Positions 30,645-41,314 of a stretch of DNA of 64,000 nt are shown in pieces; the stretch's first letter is position 1; every line of letters starts with the position of its first letter. The notes under the pieces were generated by a model that was given only the letters and a program-made list of their open reading frames with translations, was not told where the DNA came from and searched no databases. The DNA lies in NCBI RefSeq assembly GCF_033807575.1, contig NC_084722.1, forward strand, positions 986,832-1,050,831, written 5' to 3'. The translations under genes and the position numbers were made by a program. Source of the DNA: Cydia pomonella (lineage: Eukaryota; Arthropoda; Insecta; Lepidoptera; Tortricidae).

Positions 30645-30830
30645 TAACGTTGGCTCCAAAAGATCGGGCAGAGGTAGACCCCTTACGACCTGGATGTCCG
30701 TCATAAACAACGACCTTAAGAAAGCTCAAACAAATGTCTCGACGACCCAGAACAGATACGCCTGGCGAAGAATGACGAGGAGAGCCGACCCCAAATGACA
30801 TGGGAAAAGGCTAGGCAAAGAAGAAGAAGA
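30645..30830 (+). pseudogene. LINE C-terminal relic (GRGRP…W type)
   Basis: The plus strand reads GRGRPLTTWMSVINNDLKKA then NRYAWRRMTRRADPK, and ends in aaagaagaagaag. The G-R-x-x-x-x-W…W-R pattern close to the tail is typical of the end of insect LINE polyproteins. Confidence 0.55.
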
Positions 30831-31132
30831 TTATTATCATCACTGAGGCGAACTTTACATGACTATTCAGCCATACGGGATCCGCATTAATGTAATAAAT
30901 AGTAAATGATTTTTAGAATTTGAGATATTATTATTGTATGTATGTTAGTTTGTAAGGTATGTATATATGGGCCTTAGTTGCCTGAAAATAAATGATATTT
31001 AATTAAATTAAATTTAATATCAAACTAACATGGGGAATCTCTGAAAATTAATCGCATTTACGAGTTCATAAAAAGCAAATAAGAATATTAAAAACCATAG
31101 TTCCGCTAAAAATAAAACAAAAATTTAGAAAT

Positions 31133-31225
31133 ACTAGACTTAAATCGACCGGGATATAAACAGTGGCTAACTTTTATATTGTTTTTATTGAGCTCCCGAT
31201 ATATCCCGGTCGATTTAAGTCTAGT
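31133..31225. mobile_element. 93-bp element with 26-bp perfect inverted ends
   Basis: Ends actagacttaaatcgaccgg and ccggtcgatttaagtctagt belong to a perfect 26-bp inverted repeat around a 41-bp loop. No target duplication is clear. Confidence 0.7.
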
Positions 31226-32029
31226 GAAACTAACCGTGAATCATTCAGAACTGTTAATTTTGAAATAGTTATTAAAACTTGTTTAATTACTGTAGAGTGC
31301 TAAGTGTATATGATAAGGCTAAACTGGCTGTAATCCTAGAATACAAGCAACGTTTGGGAGAGCTGAATAGATATAATTTTTAAAATATAAGATTAGTGAT
31401 ATAAGAATATAACTGGAATGGTGGTATGCGCCTGCTCTGTTCTCGAGTGACAGCTACACGCGAAAGGACGCTTTTTCGTCTTAACGAGTACATACTCGTA
31501 CATTTCTTGTCATTGTTCTATATTAGATTTTAATAAATCAATTAAAAAAGCAAATAATTCTAGAATAGACTCTCTCCGCCAATCTACAGAACCCCAAAAA
31601 GCGCTTAAACAAACTTTTAAGCTAAGAAAGTTATTAGCTATTTATTGTACGCGCCTGTCCTGTCACCCAAGTGACAACTAGGTATACCATGTTTACCTTA
31701 CTGGATATATTCAGTAACTTAATTGCTATAATTTAATTACAAGCAAGGAACTCTAAAATAGTATTTAATTTATCAATCTACAGGACCTCAAAAAGCACTT
31801 AAAATAAACTTGAAACCTATTGGCTACTACACGCCTGTCCTGTCACCGTGTGACAGCTACACGCTCGGAAACGCTTTTCGCCTTAACGGGTACATTCGGG
31901 CTGTATTGCTATTGTTCACTATTTTACTTTAAAACTTTTAAGTAAATAACATTTATTATTTCTTTTTCAATATGTAAAGAGGGTGATAACATGTTAAAAA
32001 GATGAATGTTGGACGTGGCAAAACACAAG

Positions 32030-32312
32030 TAAGCTTTGTGTGGTAGGGCACAGCACAGCGGATGTTATTTCAGATCTAGAGCAGAGTCCAACTGGGGAAG
32101 TACCTCCACCTTACAGAAAACCGCAGCCAAATAACACTAGACCCTACTCATAGTGTTGTGTTCCTGCCGGTGAGTAAGGTTGCCAGAGCTCAACGAGGGG
32201 TAGGGGGGTTTAGGGTCGGCAACGCGCATATAACTCCTCTGGAGTTGCAGGCGTACATAGGCTACGGAAACTGCTTACCATCAGGCGGGCCGTATGCTTG
32301 TTTGCCACCGAC
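32030..32312 (+). mobile_element. Poly(A)-tailed retroposon, family D, copy 5
   Basis: Plus-oriented copy from gctttgtgtggtagggcaca through ctggggaagtacctccacc to gccaccgacgtagg and a short A-run. Confidence 0.65.
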
Positions 32313-32399
32313 GTAGGATTAAAAAAAACTAGTTTTTTTTAGTGATATAGGAGACAATTACCATCACCCATGGACACTGGCAACACTACCTGGTCTTTG

Positions 32400-32640
32400 A
32401 GATATAGTTATTTGTGCTTGTGTCCCAAGGGAGGAAAAGTAGGAAATTGCGTGCCGCGTGTAAAATTGTTACCCGAGCCGAAGGCGAGGGTGGCAAACAC
32501 GCGGGATGGAATGTGCTACGTTTCCTCCCGTGGTGCGCATACTATTTTTCTGCTCAACGGAGGCGGAAAGCGGCAACTTCGTTTAGCGCAGCGGGAGCAA
32601 AGTTGACGCTTTCCGCCCGGACAGCAGAAACAAATATTGT
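32400..32640. repeat. GC-rich tract with inverted repeat
   Basis: ggcggaaagcggcaactt (32570) and aaagttgacgctttccgcc (about 32602) form a hairpin, with ctgct / agcag outside. The tract is clearly GC-richer than its surroundings. ORFs across it (for example 32414-32788) run into family D and are not believable genes. Confidence 0.45.
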
Positions 32641-32978
32641 GGACCCGGATACGTCCTTAAACTACGTCCAAAAGAGAGGTATTGTGAATGTCATCTCGCT
32701 TTGTACGATAGGGCACAGCGGATGTCATTCCAGATCTAGAGCAGACCCCAACTGGGGAAGTACCGTACTGAAAACCGCAGCCGAATAACATTAGACCCTA
32801 CTCATAGTGTTGTGTTCCTGCCGGTCAGTAAGGTTACCAGAGCTCAACGAGGGTGCGAAGTGTTAGGGTCGGCAACGCGCATGTGACTCCTCTGGAGTTG
32901 CAGGCGTACATAGGCTACGCATACTGCTACCATCAGGCGGGCCGTATGCTTGTTTGCCACTGACGTAGTATAGAAAAA
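32640..32978 (+). mobile_element. Poly(A)-tailed retroposon, family D, copy 6
   Basis: From ctacgtccaaaagagaggta to gccactgacgtagtatagaa + AAAA. It preserves the 5' part seen also in copy 4. Confidence 0.65.
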
Positions 32979-32999
32979 AAGAGTACCTTTTCTTAAAGG

Positions 33000-33330
33000 T
33001 TTTTATTTAACTTGCCCTGTTAGTATGTATGGGACAAATCTTTCAAGTTAAGTTTGACCCACTTCTCAGTTTCCGATGAAGCAGAAAATTTGCATACATA
33101 TGTATGTCGGGTGACAATGCAATATTATGGTACCATTAAGATGATCTGAAGATGGAGACAGGAGGTAGCCGTAGGAACTCTGTGATAAAACAACGCAACC
33201 TAATTGTGTTTGGGGTTTTTAGAATTGTCTCGATGGGTATTAGTTGCCTGTGGAAAAAAAGTACAGTCAGCGATAAAAGCTTGTAGCAAATATGAAATTT
33301 TTGCCAAAAACTTATTCCTGCTCTACCTGA
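33000..33330 (+). repeat. Dispersed repeat, family E, copy 4 (best preserved)
   Basis: Contains tttatttaacttgccctgtt, agtttgacccacttctcag, gataaaacaacgcaacctaa, agtcagcgataaaagcttgt and ttttgccaaaaacttatt. It serves as the uninterrupted reference for copy 3. Confidence 0.65.
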
Positions 33331-33462
33331 TGGTATAAATTATTTATTTCTTGCCTTGCTACCCCAAAAGTAAAGTTCCTTTCATCTAAAGAATTCATTT
33401 TAATGGATAAGTTCGCCTTTGTTACAATAACGCAAGTTATCTATCCTGACGTAATAAATAAA

Positions 33463-33718
33463 TCGACGACCAGTCTGGCTCAGTTGGTAGTGACCCTGCC
33501 TATGAAGCCGATGGTCCCAGGTTCGAATCCCGGTAAGGGCATTTATTTGTGTGATGAATATAATATTTGTTCCTGAGTCATATATGTTTTCTATGTATAT
33601 AAGTATGTATTTATCTATATACGTATGTTTATTGTCGCCTAGTACCCATAGTACAAGCTTTGGTTAGTTTGAGGCTTGATCGATATGTGTAAGATCGTCC
33701 ATAAGTATTTATTTATAT
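33463..33718 (+). mobile_element. tRNA-derived SINE, family B variant (full length)
   Basis: Head gaccagtctggctcagttgg and box B ccaggttcgaatcccgg are present. The 3' half (ctagtacccatagtacaagc, ttggttagtttgaggcttga) defines a subfamily also seen as fragments at 1620, 37340, 43624 and 52155. Confidence 0.7.
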
Positions 33719-33881
33719 AAAAATTTTTGACAAATATTTAAAAAATAATCAAGTCGTTATAAAATAAGTGCCGGTAACGCCTTTGCAGTGTTATGTTATT
33801 TCAACTTACGACAATAAAACATGTCGAATGGACAATACAATGTTTTTTTATAATGGTAAAACAAGACTCACTCACTACTCA

Positions 33882-34072
33882 TACTACTCATAGTGTTGTG
33901 TTCCTGCCGGTGAGTAAGGTTGCCAGAGCTCAACGAGGGGGGGGGGCGGGTTTAGGGTCGGCAACGCGCATGTAACTCCTCTGGAGTTGCAGGCTTACAT
34001 AGGCTACGGAGACTGCTTACCATCAGGCGGGCCGTATGCTTGTTTGCCACCCACGTAGTATAAAAAAAAAAA
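33882..34072 (+). mobile_element. Poly(A)-tailed retroposon, family D, copy 7
   Basis: A 5'-truncated copy from ctactcatagtgttgtgttc to gtagtataaaaaaaaaaag. A G9 run lies in the body (cgaggggggggg). Confidence 0.65.
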
Positions 34073-34386
34073 GACAGACAGACGCCAAGATAGAAAAACA
34101 ACATAGCGTTGAAACAATTAATTTGCCTGTCAATGTGTTAGTTTGTCTAGTTTTTGCTACGTGATGTCATGTTGTTTAGCTATAGGTCATTGATTTAAAA
34201 AACTGGTATCTTCAGGTGTTACCTATTTTAAGATTTCTAATGACTCATTATGTTACTATGGATAAAATAGTAATAGGGTTTAAGTGTGTGATAATGGCCA
34301 TTATTTATTGGTTTTTTGTATACTTAGTATGTAACATTTTTCGTTTTATCACTCCCATAACTATTAAGACAATCATTGACTTTGAC

Positions 34387-34680
34387 GACCGGTTTGGCCT
34401 AGTGGGTAGTGAGTCACAAACCGGTCACTACTAGTGACCCTGCCTACGAAGCTGATGGTCCCGGGTTCAAATCCTGGTAAGGGCATTTATTCGTGTGATG
34501 AGCATGGATATTTGTTCCTGAGTCATGGGTGTTTTCTATGTATTTAAGTATTTATAAATATTTATATATTATATATATCGTTGTCTGAGTACACACAACA
34601 CAAGCCTTATTGAGCTTACTGTGGGACTTAGTCAATTTGTGTAATAATGTCCTATAATATTTATTTATTTATTGACTAAG
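34387..34680 (+). mobile_element. tRNA-derived SINE, family B, with inverted duplication in the head
   Basis: Full-length copy ending ttatttattta. Between ggtagtga and ccctgcc it holds an extra 25 bp including aaaccggtcactac, the inverse of its own gtagtgaccggttt. Confidence 0.75.
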
Positions 34681-34722
34681 TAAGAGCACTTGGAATAGGA
34701 ATAATAATACAGAATGTGTTAG

Positions 34723-34975
34723 TCACCTGCAATAATTTACGGGATGAATATATACGTCAGACTGAGAACCTTTTACTATGGGACCAACCCAAAAATCGCG
34801 CAAAAAAATTGTCTGTTTCGTACACTTTGGCTGTCTATGGGAGAGTATTTTTTTTTCGATATCGGGGTTAGTACTGAAATTATCTGAAGACGCACTCTAA
34901 CGTCTTGATAATAGAGGCGTGATAAGATATTTATGAGCACCTTGACCGCTCCGATATATCTGATGGCGACTGTAC
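34723..34975. repeat. Fused fragments of two TIR elements
   Basis: Left part (gtcacctgcaataatttacg, actatgggaccaaccc) is an end of the element seen whole at 59141-59608. The right part (cgcactctaacgtcttgata…gatggcgactgta) is an end of the cagtcgccatca MITE. They share no known junction elsewhere in the window. Confidence 0.5.
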
Positions 34976-35336
34976 AATGCAAGTCTCAATAAAACTCAAG
35001 GGAATACTTTTTCACTTAAAACATCAGTAATTACTAATTAAGTGTATTTATAAACATTTAAAACATCACTTACAATTTTCAGCTCAGACTTAAAGAGTTA
35101 ATACTTTTAATCGTCCAATCACAAGGCTTCATTATCACTAATGGCTCTTAATGACGTATATATAAGGGTTAATTGTGCTTTAAATATTTTTATTCACCCC
35201 TTAATTGAGTGAGACGGACGGAAAGAGGAGTAAATTATTAAGACGCGTTGAGTTAAAGGGAAGTACTCATTGGAGACCAGTACCCTTAAAAAAAATCTGT
35301 TTATTTCAGTGTTTGTTTTCTTTTTTTTTGTTGAGG

Positions 35337-35524
35337 TACATTGTACATTTATTCAATAGCGAAACGTGACGTACGCGTTTGAGTTGATCTCATTTTGCAT
35401 AGGATTTTGAGTTTCCAAAACCCGCTTGGCGCGCTGTTTCTAAATCCCATACAAAATGAGACTTAACGCAAACATGTACATCATGACTCATGACATGATA
35501 TCGAATAAATTTACACTAGGGGTT
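35337..35524. mobile_element. 190-bp foldback MITE, family C, copy 6 (degenerate)
   Basis: Left end reads tacattgtacatttattcaa and right end tttacactaggggtt. Several deletions in both arms and CG-to-TG changes (aacatgtacatcatg) suggest an older copy. Confidence 0.7.
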
Positions 35525-35624
35525 CTGGATGAGTGGGATACTCAAATCATGGTTAAATTTTATTCCAGACAATAGCCAAACACAATAATAAAGAACCTTC
35601 ATGGTATAAATTTAATATCTCTTT

Positions 35625-35745
35625 ATATATTTCGGTGAAGAAAAACATCGTGAGGAAAGCTGCACACATCTGCGTAGAAATTCAAAGGTGAAGTCGCCAA
35701 TCCGCATTTGGTCAGCGTGGGGAATATAGCCCAAGCCGTCTTGTG
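35625..35745 (+). repeat. LINE 3' UTR fragment
   Basis: tttcggtgaagaaaaacatcgtgaggaaag (split for length: tttcggtgaag / aaaaacatcgtg / aggaaag) is followed by aagtcgccaatccgcatttg and gggaatatagcccaag. The first block is shared with the body of SINE family A. Confidence 0.5.
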
Positions 35746-35949
35746 TTTACATTTAAAGTATAAAATATGATTACATATTAATGTAGAAACACTAATATCA
35801 ACGGAGTGATTTGTGAGGATTTTAGTATGTGAAATCTACTTCAGATTATAGAACGAACCTTTAAGAACACCGAAAAATAGCGTTCCTTGGTCTTTAAATG
35901 ATTAACTGTAATTTTATTTTTATTATTTACTATTATAGCGGAAAAATAA

Positions 35950-36026
35950 CTAACTAACTGCTTTGGCTCAGAGATCCAAAAAGAATCTTGGCCTCCGAAA
36001 CGAGAGAACGCCACCTGTCCCGATCC
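35950..36026 (-). mobile_element. 77-bp LINE stub with 13-bp target duplication
   Basis: The minus strand reads DRDRWRSLVSEAKILFGSLS and then gttagttagtta-type tail. It is flanked by agcggaaaaataa at 35937-35949 and 36027-36039. It is the extreme C-terminus of a LINE also represented at 51540-51620. A longer open frame on this strand (35841-36266) spans it by chance. Confidence 0.75.
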
Positions 36027-36423
36027 AGCGGAAAAATAAACATTGGACCATTTCAACTGTGCGCCTATTTTAATATATCTGTCGTTAATCACGCTTCGAG
36101 ATCGCCACGGATTCCTAAAACATGACTCCACTCTTACTGCACGTCCACACCTTAACGGACCCAAAAAGAAACAATTTTGATTTATCACGCAATTAAGTAA
36201 ATTAATTGTTATACTTGCAGTTGCGATATGACAGGCCTCTGTCATAATATCAAAAAAACTGGCCAAGCATATTCTTAACGGGCAAGGGCGTCTTGCGCCA
36301 TGTTTTTTTTTAGTTTAGTTTGCTGCCGAAATGGAGGTAATTATGACATGTTTGAAAATGGGAATGTTATAAAATTATGGTTAATGGGCAGTGAAATGAG
36401 CTGGGGTATAAAAACAGGCAGTC

Positions 36424-36803
36424 TGCCCGATTCGAAGAATGATTAAGACACGTTTAAGATCTTGGAAAGATCTGCAAAAGATCGATAATTAAACGACATG
36501 TCAGAATTGACGTTTATTTCGATTCTGTAGGTCTAAAATGGCCGGCTCTTTATCATTTGTCATCATGCCTGTCACGTTCTAACAAGTATGTAAGTGCGAA
36601 AGTGACGCATGGCATGACAGGTGACAAAAATGCGACCTGTGATCCCAATAAGATCTATCTACGATATTTCTAAGGTGACATTGGTTGCCCGAATCGAGCT
36701 GCTTCTGTCAATTATACGACATACAAACGATATCTAAATGAGAACTCATCTAAATCAGAACTTATCGTTATCGTATCTTATTCTTCGAATCAGGCCGAGT
36801 GTA
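36424..36803. mobile_element. TIR element with ccgattcgaagaat ends, carrying a family R MITE
   Basis: Left gcccgattcgaagaatga and right tattcttcgaatcaggcc are inverted. Within it, 36530-36642 is a family R foldback (ggtctaaaatggccggctc…gcgacctgtg). Confidence 0.55.
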
Positions 36804-37009
36804 TTGTGTACAGGAGCAGGCAATGATGATACAATACAGCGGTTGAAACAACGCCCAAAAGAGATCGCGTCATTCACGACGACGCCTTGAGTCGTATTCT
36901 CATGTTAATAGAGGTTAGATTTTACAAGTCTGCGCGTCATAGTGGATGACACGAACTATATCTGCTACCCTGGTAACTGGTATACTCTTCCAAATACAGA
37001 TATTAAAAT

Positions 37010-37335
37010 GAAAATTTTTTGGCAAAAAATTCATTTTTGGTACAAGTTTTAATCGCTGACTACTTTTTTCCACAAGCAACTAATATTCATCGAGCCAATT
37101 CTAAAATCCCCAATCACAATTACGTTGCGTTGTTTTATCACAGAGTTCCCATGGCCACCTGCTGTCTCCATCATCAGATCAGCTCGATGGTACCATAATA
37201 TTGCATTGTCACCCGACTTACATATGTATGCAAATTTTCAGCATCATCGGAAACCGGGAAGTGGATCAAATTTAACTTGCAAGATTTGATTACAGATAAT
37301 GGGGCAAGTGAAACTAAATAAAAGCTTGTAAAAAA
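37010..37335 (-). repeat. Dispersed repeat, family E, copy 5
   Basis: Inverted ends tacaagttttaatcgctgac and aaataaaagcttgta. The body includes tggccacctgctgtctccat. Confidence 0.65.
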
Positions 37336-38160
37336 TGTCAGGGGACAATTTTACACATATCGACTTAGCCCCAAACTAAGCCAAGCTTATAATATGGGTT
37401 CTAGGCGATGATAAACACATATTGATATACACAGAAAACACCACACGACTCAAGAACAAACATTTGCGTTTATCACACAAAGGCACAATACAAGGCTTCT
37501 TGAGCTTACTGTGGGACTTAGTCAATTTGTGTAAGAACGTCCCTATAATATTTATATATTCGTAACAAACACCTCAAGAACAAACATTTGCGTTAATCAG
37601 CATCACACAAAGGCACAATACAAGGCTTCTTGAGCTTACTGTGGGACTTAGTCAATTTGTGTAAGAACGTCCCTATAATATTTATATATTCGTAACAAAC
37701 ACCTCAAGAACAAACATTTGCGTTTATCACACAAAGGCACAATACAAGGCTTCTTGAGCTTACTGTGGGACTTAGTCAATTTGTGTAAGAACGTCCCTAT
37801 AATATTTATATATTCGTAACAAATACCTCAAGAACAAACATTTGCGTTTATCACACAAAGGCACAATACAAGGCTTCTTGAGCTTACTGTGGGACTTAGT
37901 CAATTTGTGTAAGAACGTCCCTATAATATTTATATATTCGTAACAAATACCTCAAGAACAAACATTTGCGTTTATCACACAAAGGCACAATACAAGGCTT
38001 CTTGAGCTTAATGTGGGACTTAATCAATTTGTGTAAGAACGTCCCTATAATATTTATATCTTCGTAACAAACACAAAAATAAATTCTCTGACCGGAATTC
38101 GAACCCGCACACTCCCAATTCGTAGGCATTGTCACTGGATGTGTTCGCTTCGTGTATTAG
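37336..38160 (-). mobile_element. SINE (family B variant) with internally amplified segment
   Basis: The tail half (ggggacaattttacacatat, ccccaaactaagccaagc) is at 37340-37448 and a tRNA-like head (gaccggaattcgaacccgca, on the plus strand) at 38090-38140. Between them is the five-unit array described separately. Confidence 0.55.
37449..38074. repeat. Tandem array, five units of 124 bp (one 130 bp)
   Basis: Units start ctcaagaacaaacatttgcg at 37449, 37573, 37703, 37827 and 37951. Unit 2 has 6 extra bases (cagcat). Each contains gagcttactgtgggacttag, a SINE B internal sequence, in the orientation opposite to the flanking SINE head. Units are nearly identical, so amplification is recent. Confidence 0.9.
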
Positions 38161-38290
38161 GCCGGCGCCCCACTGCAGCGCACGCTATGTACACGACCCA
38201 CGTTCCTATACAAAATTTCGTGGGCTTGCCCACGGTTTGTATTAAAACGTGGGCCGTGGATGTAGCGTGCGCAGCAGTGGGGCGCCGGCC
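38160..38290. mobile_element. 131-bp TTA-flanked foldback MITE, copy 2
   Basis: Same length and arms as 17592-17722; TTA at 38157-38159 and 38291-38293. Confidence 0.8.
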
Positions 38291-38437
38291 TTAATTATTA
38301 TTATATAATTAATCGATAAAGCCCCATTTATAATAACTTTTTAGCACTCTAAGTGAAAACTTTCTTAATATTTATGAAAAAGATTTGATCATATTAATCG
38401 TTAGTATAACCATACCTCCCGTACAACTTATTACTAT

Positions 38438-38562
38438 AAACCCCTCGTATGTCCGTATGTGTAAGCACTGATCAGTGGGAACGAATATAAATTATATTGT
38501 AGTAAGCTATGAATTTAAATTCATGCGCACTGATCAGTGCTTACGCATACGAAGAGTTGAGT
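38438..38562. mobile_element. Foldback element with gcactgatcagtg arms
   Basis: gtaagcactgatcagtg and cactgatcagtgcttac, extended by cctcgtatg / catacgaag, make a hairpin of about 125 bp. The arm core is itself a palindrome. Confidence 0.55.
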
Positions 38563-38940
38563 AAGAAAATATATGAATGGAGTAAACACTCTAAGTAAGC
38601 GTAGGTATATATTTCCATAAGATATCGGCTAGGCTTTCTAGCCGTTATTGTTTAATTATTTATTGATACCCAGTAAGTATTTTCACACCCTTGTTAAAGT
38701 AAATTAACATAGTAATTTACGTAAAGAGCATTTAATCAGATTACTGGATATCCGAATCTCGGCTCTCGACATTGACAGATGTTTTTAACTCCTTAATGGT
38801 CGAAAATGGCAGACAGTCGGCGTTAATGTCAAGTTCGTGTTAATTGACCATTAAGTTTGAACAGGTGTCAAGTGGAGTGTCAAGGAGTGGGCTCGGGAAA
38901 GATGGACGTTTTGGGAAGTGGATGGAAGGGAAGGAGTTAA

Positions 38941-38975
38941 TACAGGACGTTTATTTAGTCACCTGCAATAATATA
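38941..38975. repeat. End fragment of the 59141-type TIR element
   Basis: tacaggacgtttatttagtc followed by acctgcaataat matches the terminal repeat of 59141-59608. The remainder is missing. Confidence 0.5.
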
Positions 38976-38984
38976 AAAAAAATT

Positions 38985-39222
38985 GTTAAGTATCAAAAAG
39001 TGGCGCCATCTAATAGATCAAAGTCCAAAGGTATGGCGGCATCGTTTCGAGCGATGGCACCACAACCTTAATTTAGCCGATGCCCGGTATGTGATTTTGA
39101 TATTTAACAAATTTAACACATATCTGTGAAAAAATAAGGATCAAAGTCATATGGCGTTCTAAAAGTTTTAATCGTGTGTCGAAAGATGGCAGTAAATTTA
39201 CTGTGGCTACAAAATTTAATTT
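38985..39222 (+). repeat. Dispersed repeat, family Z, copy 2
   Basis: Shares gatatttaacaaatttaaca, tcgaaagatggcagtaaatt and ggctacaaaattta with copies 1 and 3. Confidence 0.5.
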
Positions 39223-39235
39223 AGAATAGAATAAT

Positions 39236-39480
39236 ATTTATTCAGGCAACACATCAATTATTACAAAGAAGAAAATACATTAACAACAACAAGAAATAAA
39301 AAAGAAACAGGGGAAGTTGAAGAATACAAAACAGACAGATAAGGATGTGAGGCTGAAATGGTCTCCACTCAACATTGCAGTTGGTACGACTAAGCGTTGT
39401 CAACGGCGCTGGTTTTCTATATATGAGCCAGCGAGGTATCCGGAACGGCATACTGCGCGACTTGTGTGACAGATACGGTC
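39236..39480 (-). repeat. Probable LINE 3' UTR
   Basis: The minus strand ends in a tattctattcta-type tail (tagaatagaataatattta on plus). The upstream part is non-coding and less AT-rich. Confidence 0.3.
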
Positions 39481-39689
39481 GCAGACTCGATCCGGTGTTA
39501 GCTGCTCAGCACAATTGCATCTATTGGTATAACAGGTAATCTCCGAAAGGTCAAGCCGAAGGCACAGACCTTAAATAATCAGTTATCAATAGGATTATCA
39601 AATAAAAATACTTATAAATTACAGCTATAAAGGTAGACATATTATACATACGAATTCATTATATTGCGGTAACTAACTGTTGAGCTATT

Positions 39690-39990
39690 AGGTATGTTTT
39701 CACTTTAGATTTGAAGCTACTAACAGTTGTGCTCCCCCAAATAGGAGGTGGAAGGTTGTTCCAACACTTCGTGGCAGCATAACGAAAACTGCACGAAATG
39801 CAGCGGTATTGTGCCTTGGGCAAATCAGTCGGGGAACACGCCTATTACGACGCTGTTGGAAGACCATCTTTTCATGCAAATATGTGGGTTTCTTACTGTT
39901 ACAAATACCAAATAAAAGCGTGGCAAAACATAGGGTACGTCGACCATCCATATTTAAAAGTTTGTTCATATAGAGATAAGGAGTAATATG
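39690..39990 (-). pseudogene. LINE RT C-terminal relic (WNNLPPPI type)
   Basis: On the minus strand, VPRLICPRHNTAAFRAVF is followed after a frameshift by SFRYAATKCWNNLPPPIWGS and TTVSSFKSK. The 'WN-x-LP…SFK' end is characteristic of jockey/CR1-group LINE proteins. The upstream region is broken. Confidence 0.6.
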
Positions 39991-40039
39991 GGATCGTGGG
40001 GGCATTGGGAAACAGAGAGACATTGAGAATCCCTCTCTG

Positions 40040-40100
40040 TTTCCAATTCTCTTTGTTGTCACAAGCCGGGCTCGAACCGCGACCTCCACAGAAGTGCTAC
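40040..40100 (-). repeat. tRNA-like SINE head
   Basis: The minus strand has tagcagtggtagcacttctg, then gaggtcgcggttcgagccc, matching box A/box B spacing of a SINE head. No body can be followed. Confidence 0.35.
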
Positions 40101-40149
40101 CACTGCTACCAGAGTAAGATAATTTAGTAAAGTGATATCAATAAATAAA

Positions 40150-40275
40150 GCTGGTTAACTAAACGGCGCGCGCGCATGTAAAGTTCAAAGGCGAGTATAA
40201 ATGTCATCGCGCACGAATTATGCCGTCACTCGGGGATACTAGTTTACGCACGCGGTTGCACTTGTGTTTTTATTA
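40150..40275 (+). promoter_or_regulatory. Possible promoter-like GC island with TATA
   Basis: acggcgcgcgcgcatg is followed by gagtataaatgtc (TATAAA at about 40197) and, roughly 30 bp on, gccgtcactcgg. The composition stands out from AT-rich flanks. No transcript or coding exon downstream was recognised. This is inference only. Confidence 0.2.
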
Positions 40276-40424
40276 GTATTATTTATCCTATCGAAAGTAT
40301 TTAAAGATTTTATTTTCGACTCTTGTAAATAATTAAAACTAGCAATAAGTTCTATTCGCTCCATTTTCATTGGTTAAGTAATTATTTTTAGCAACGATAA
40401 CTAATACAGTAACGCAGTAACGTG

Positions 40425-40565
40425 TTTTTTTTAATACTACGTCGGTGGCAAACAAGCATACAGTCCGCCTGATAGTAAGCGGTTACGATCCTAACACCCC
40501 GCACTGACAACCTTACTCTGGCAACCTTACTCCCCGGCAGGAACACAACACTATAAGTAGGTTTA
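40425..40565 (-). mobile_element. Poly(A)-tailed retroposon, family D, copy 8 (deleted)
   Basis: gtttttttta atactacgtcggtggc at left with internal deletions; ends near ggaacacaacactataag. Confidence 0.55.
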
Positions 40566-40790
40566 ATGACATCTTTGTTAATTTATATATAATAAATAAT
40601 TCACACGTTTAATTTATTTATTATTATACAAAATTAACATATGCGTACAGTACTTATCGCGTATTATTAGTGAACTCATAAATAACCAGAAGGAAGTGTC
40701 CAGTTATTTATAATTAGCGGTTAAAATGTCAAGTCAGTGAACTGTTATGATCGTAATACCTAAGTCAATGCAATATCTTACGGACCTACT

Positions 40791-41282
40791 AAATTGGGTA
40801 CTTGACACATGTTGAATATTATAACAAAATTTAGTTAAATGGATAGAAAATTATTAGCCATCCATTATAAAAAAAGTTGATATTAAAAAATTATATTGAG
40901 ATAATAAAAAAATACAAGGCTCCGACTTCACAAATTTTTTTTTTGTCTTTCACAATTAGAAAAGAAAATGGTACCATTCGATTCCTTACATTTTATTGAA
41001 AAATAAATTGTATAACAACTATACACATAAACGCAATATTTCAGGGTCAAAATGGCAATTTCCTTGATCTTCCATACATTAGGACAGACTTATAATGTGA
41101 CGTCACATCACCTTATCATTTTGTTAGAGGCGTTTCAATCGTCGACTGCGAGCGTCAGACTTTAACTCTCATTTCTGACCTTTGTGTTGCTTAAATGCCA
41201 TGAGTCCCATATAGACATTTGATCCTCAGGAAAATCAAGTTCGTTTGACATTATTTACAAAAAACAGTCAAGTAGCCAATTG
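40791..41282. mobile_element. TIR repeat, family V, copy 2 (uninterrupted)
   Basis: Ends aaattgggtacttgaca and gtcaagtagccaattg. At the site where copy 1 has its 477-bp insertion, this copy reads catgagtcccatatagac. Confidence 0.7.
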
Positions 41283-41314
41283 TTGACATGTACCTAAAGA
41301 CAAGATAAAATTTG

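Noticed and set aside
32414..32788. 124-codon ORF in a GC-rich tract
   Set aside because: The second half is family D retroposon sequence, and the first half lies in a hairpin-rich repeat.
35841..36266. 141-codon minus-strand ORF, the longest in the window
   Set aside because: It is assembled from intronic-looking DNA plus a 77-bp LINE stub with target duplication. No conserved motif outside the stub.
37449..38074. CRISPR-like array
   Set aside because: The units are directly adjacent, 124 bp long, and have no variable spacers. It is a satellite from SINE sequence.
39700..40089. 129-codon ORF as a host gene
   Set aside because: Its centre is a frameshifted LINE RT C-terminus and its start lies in a SINE head.
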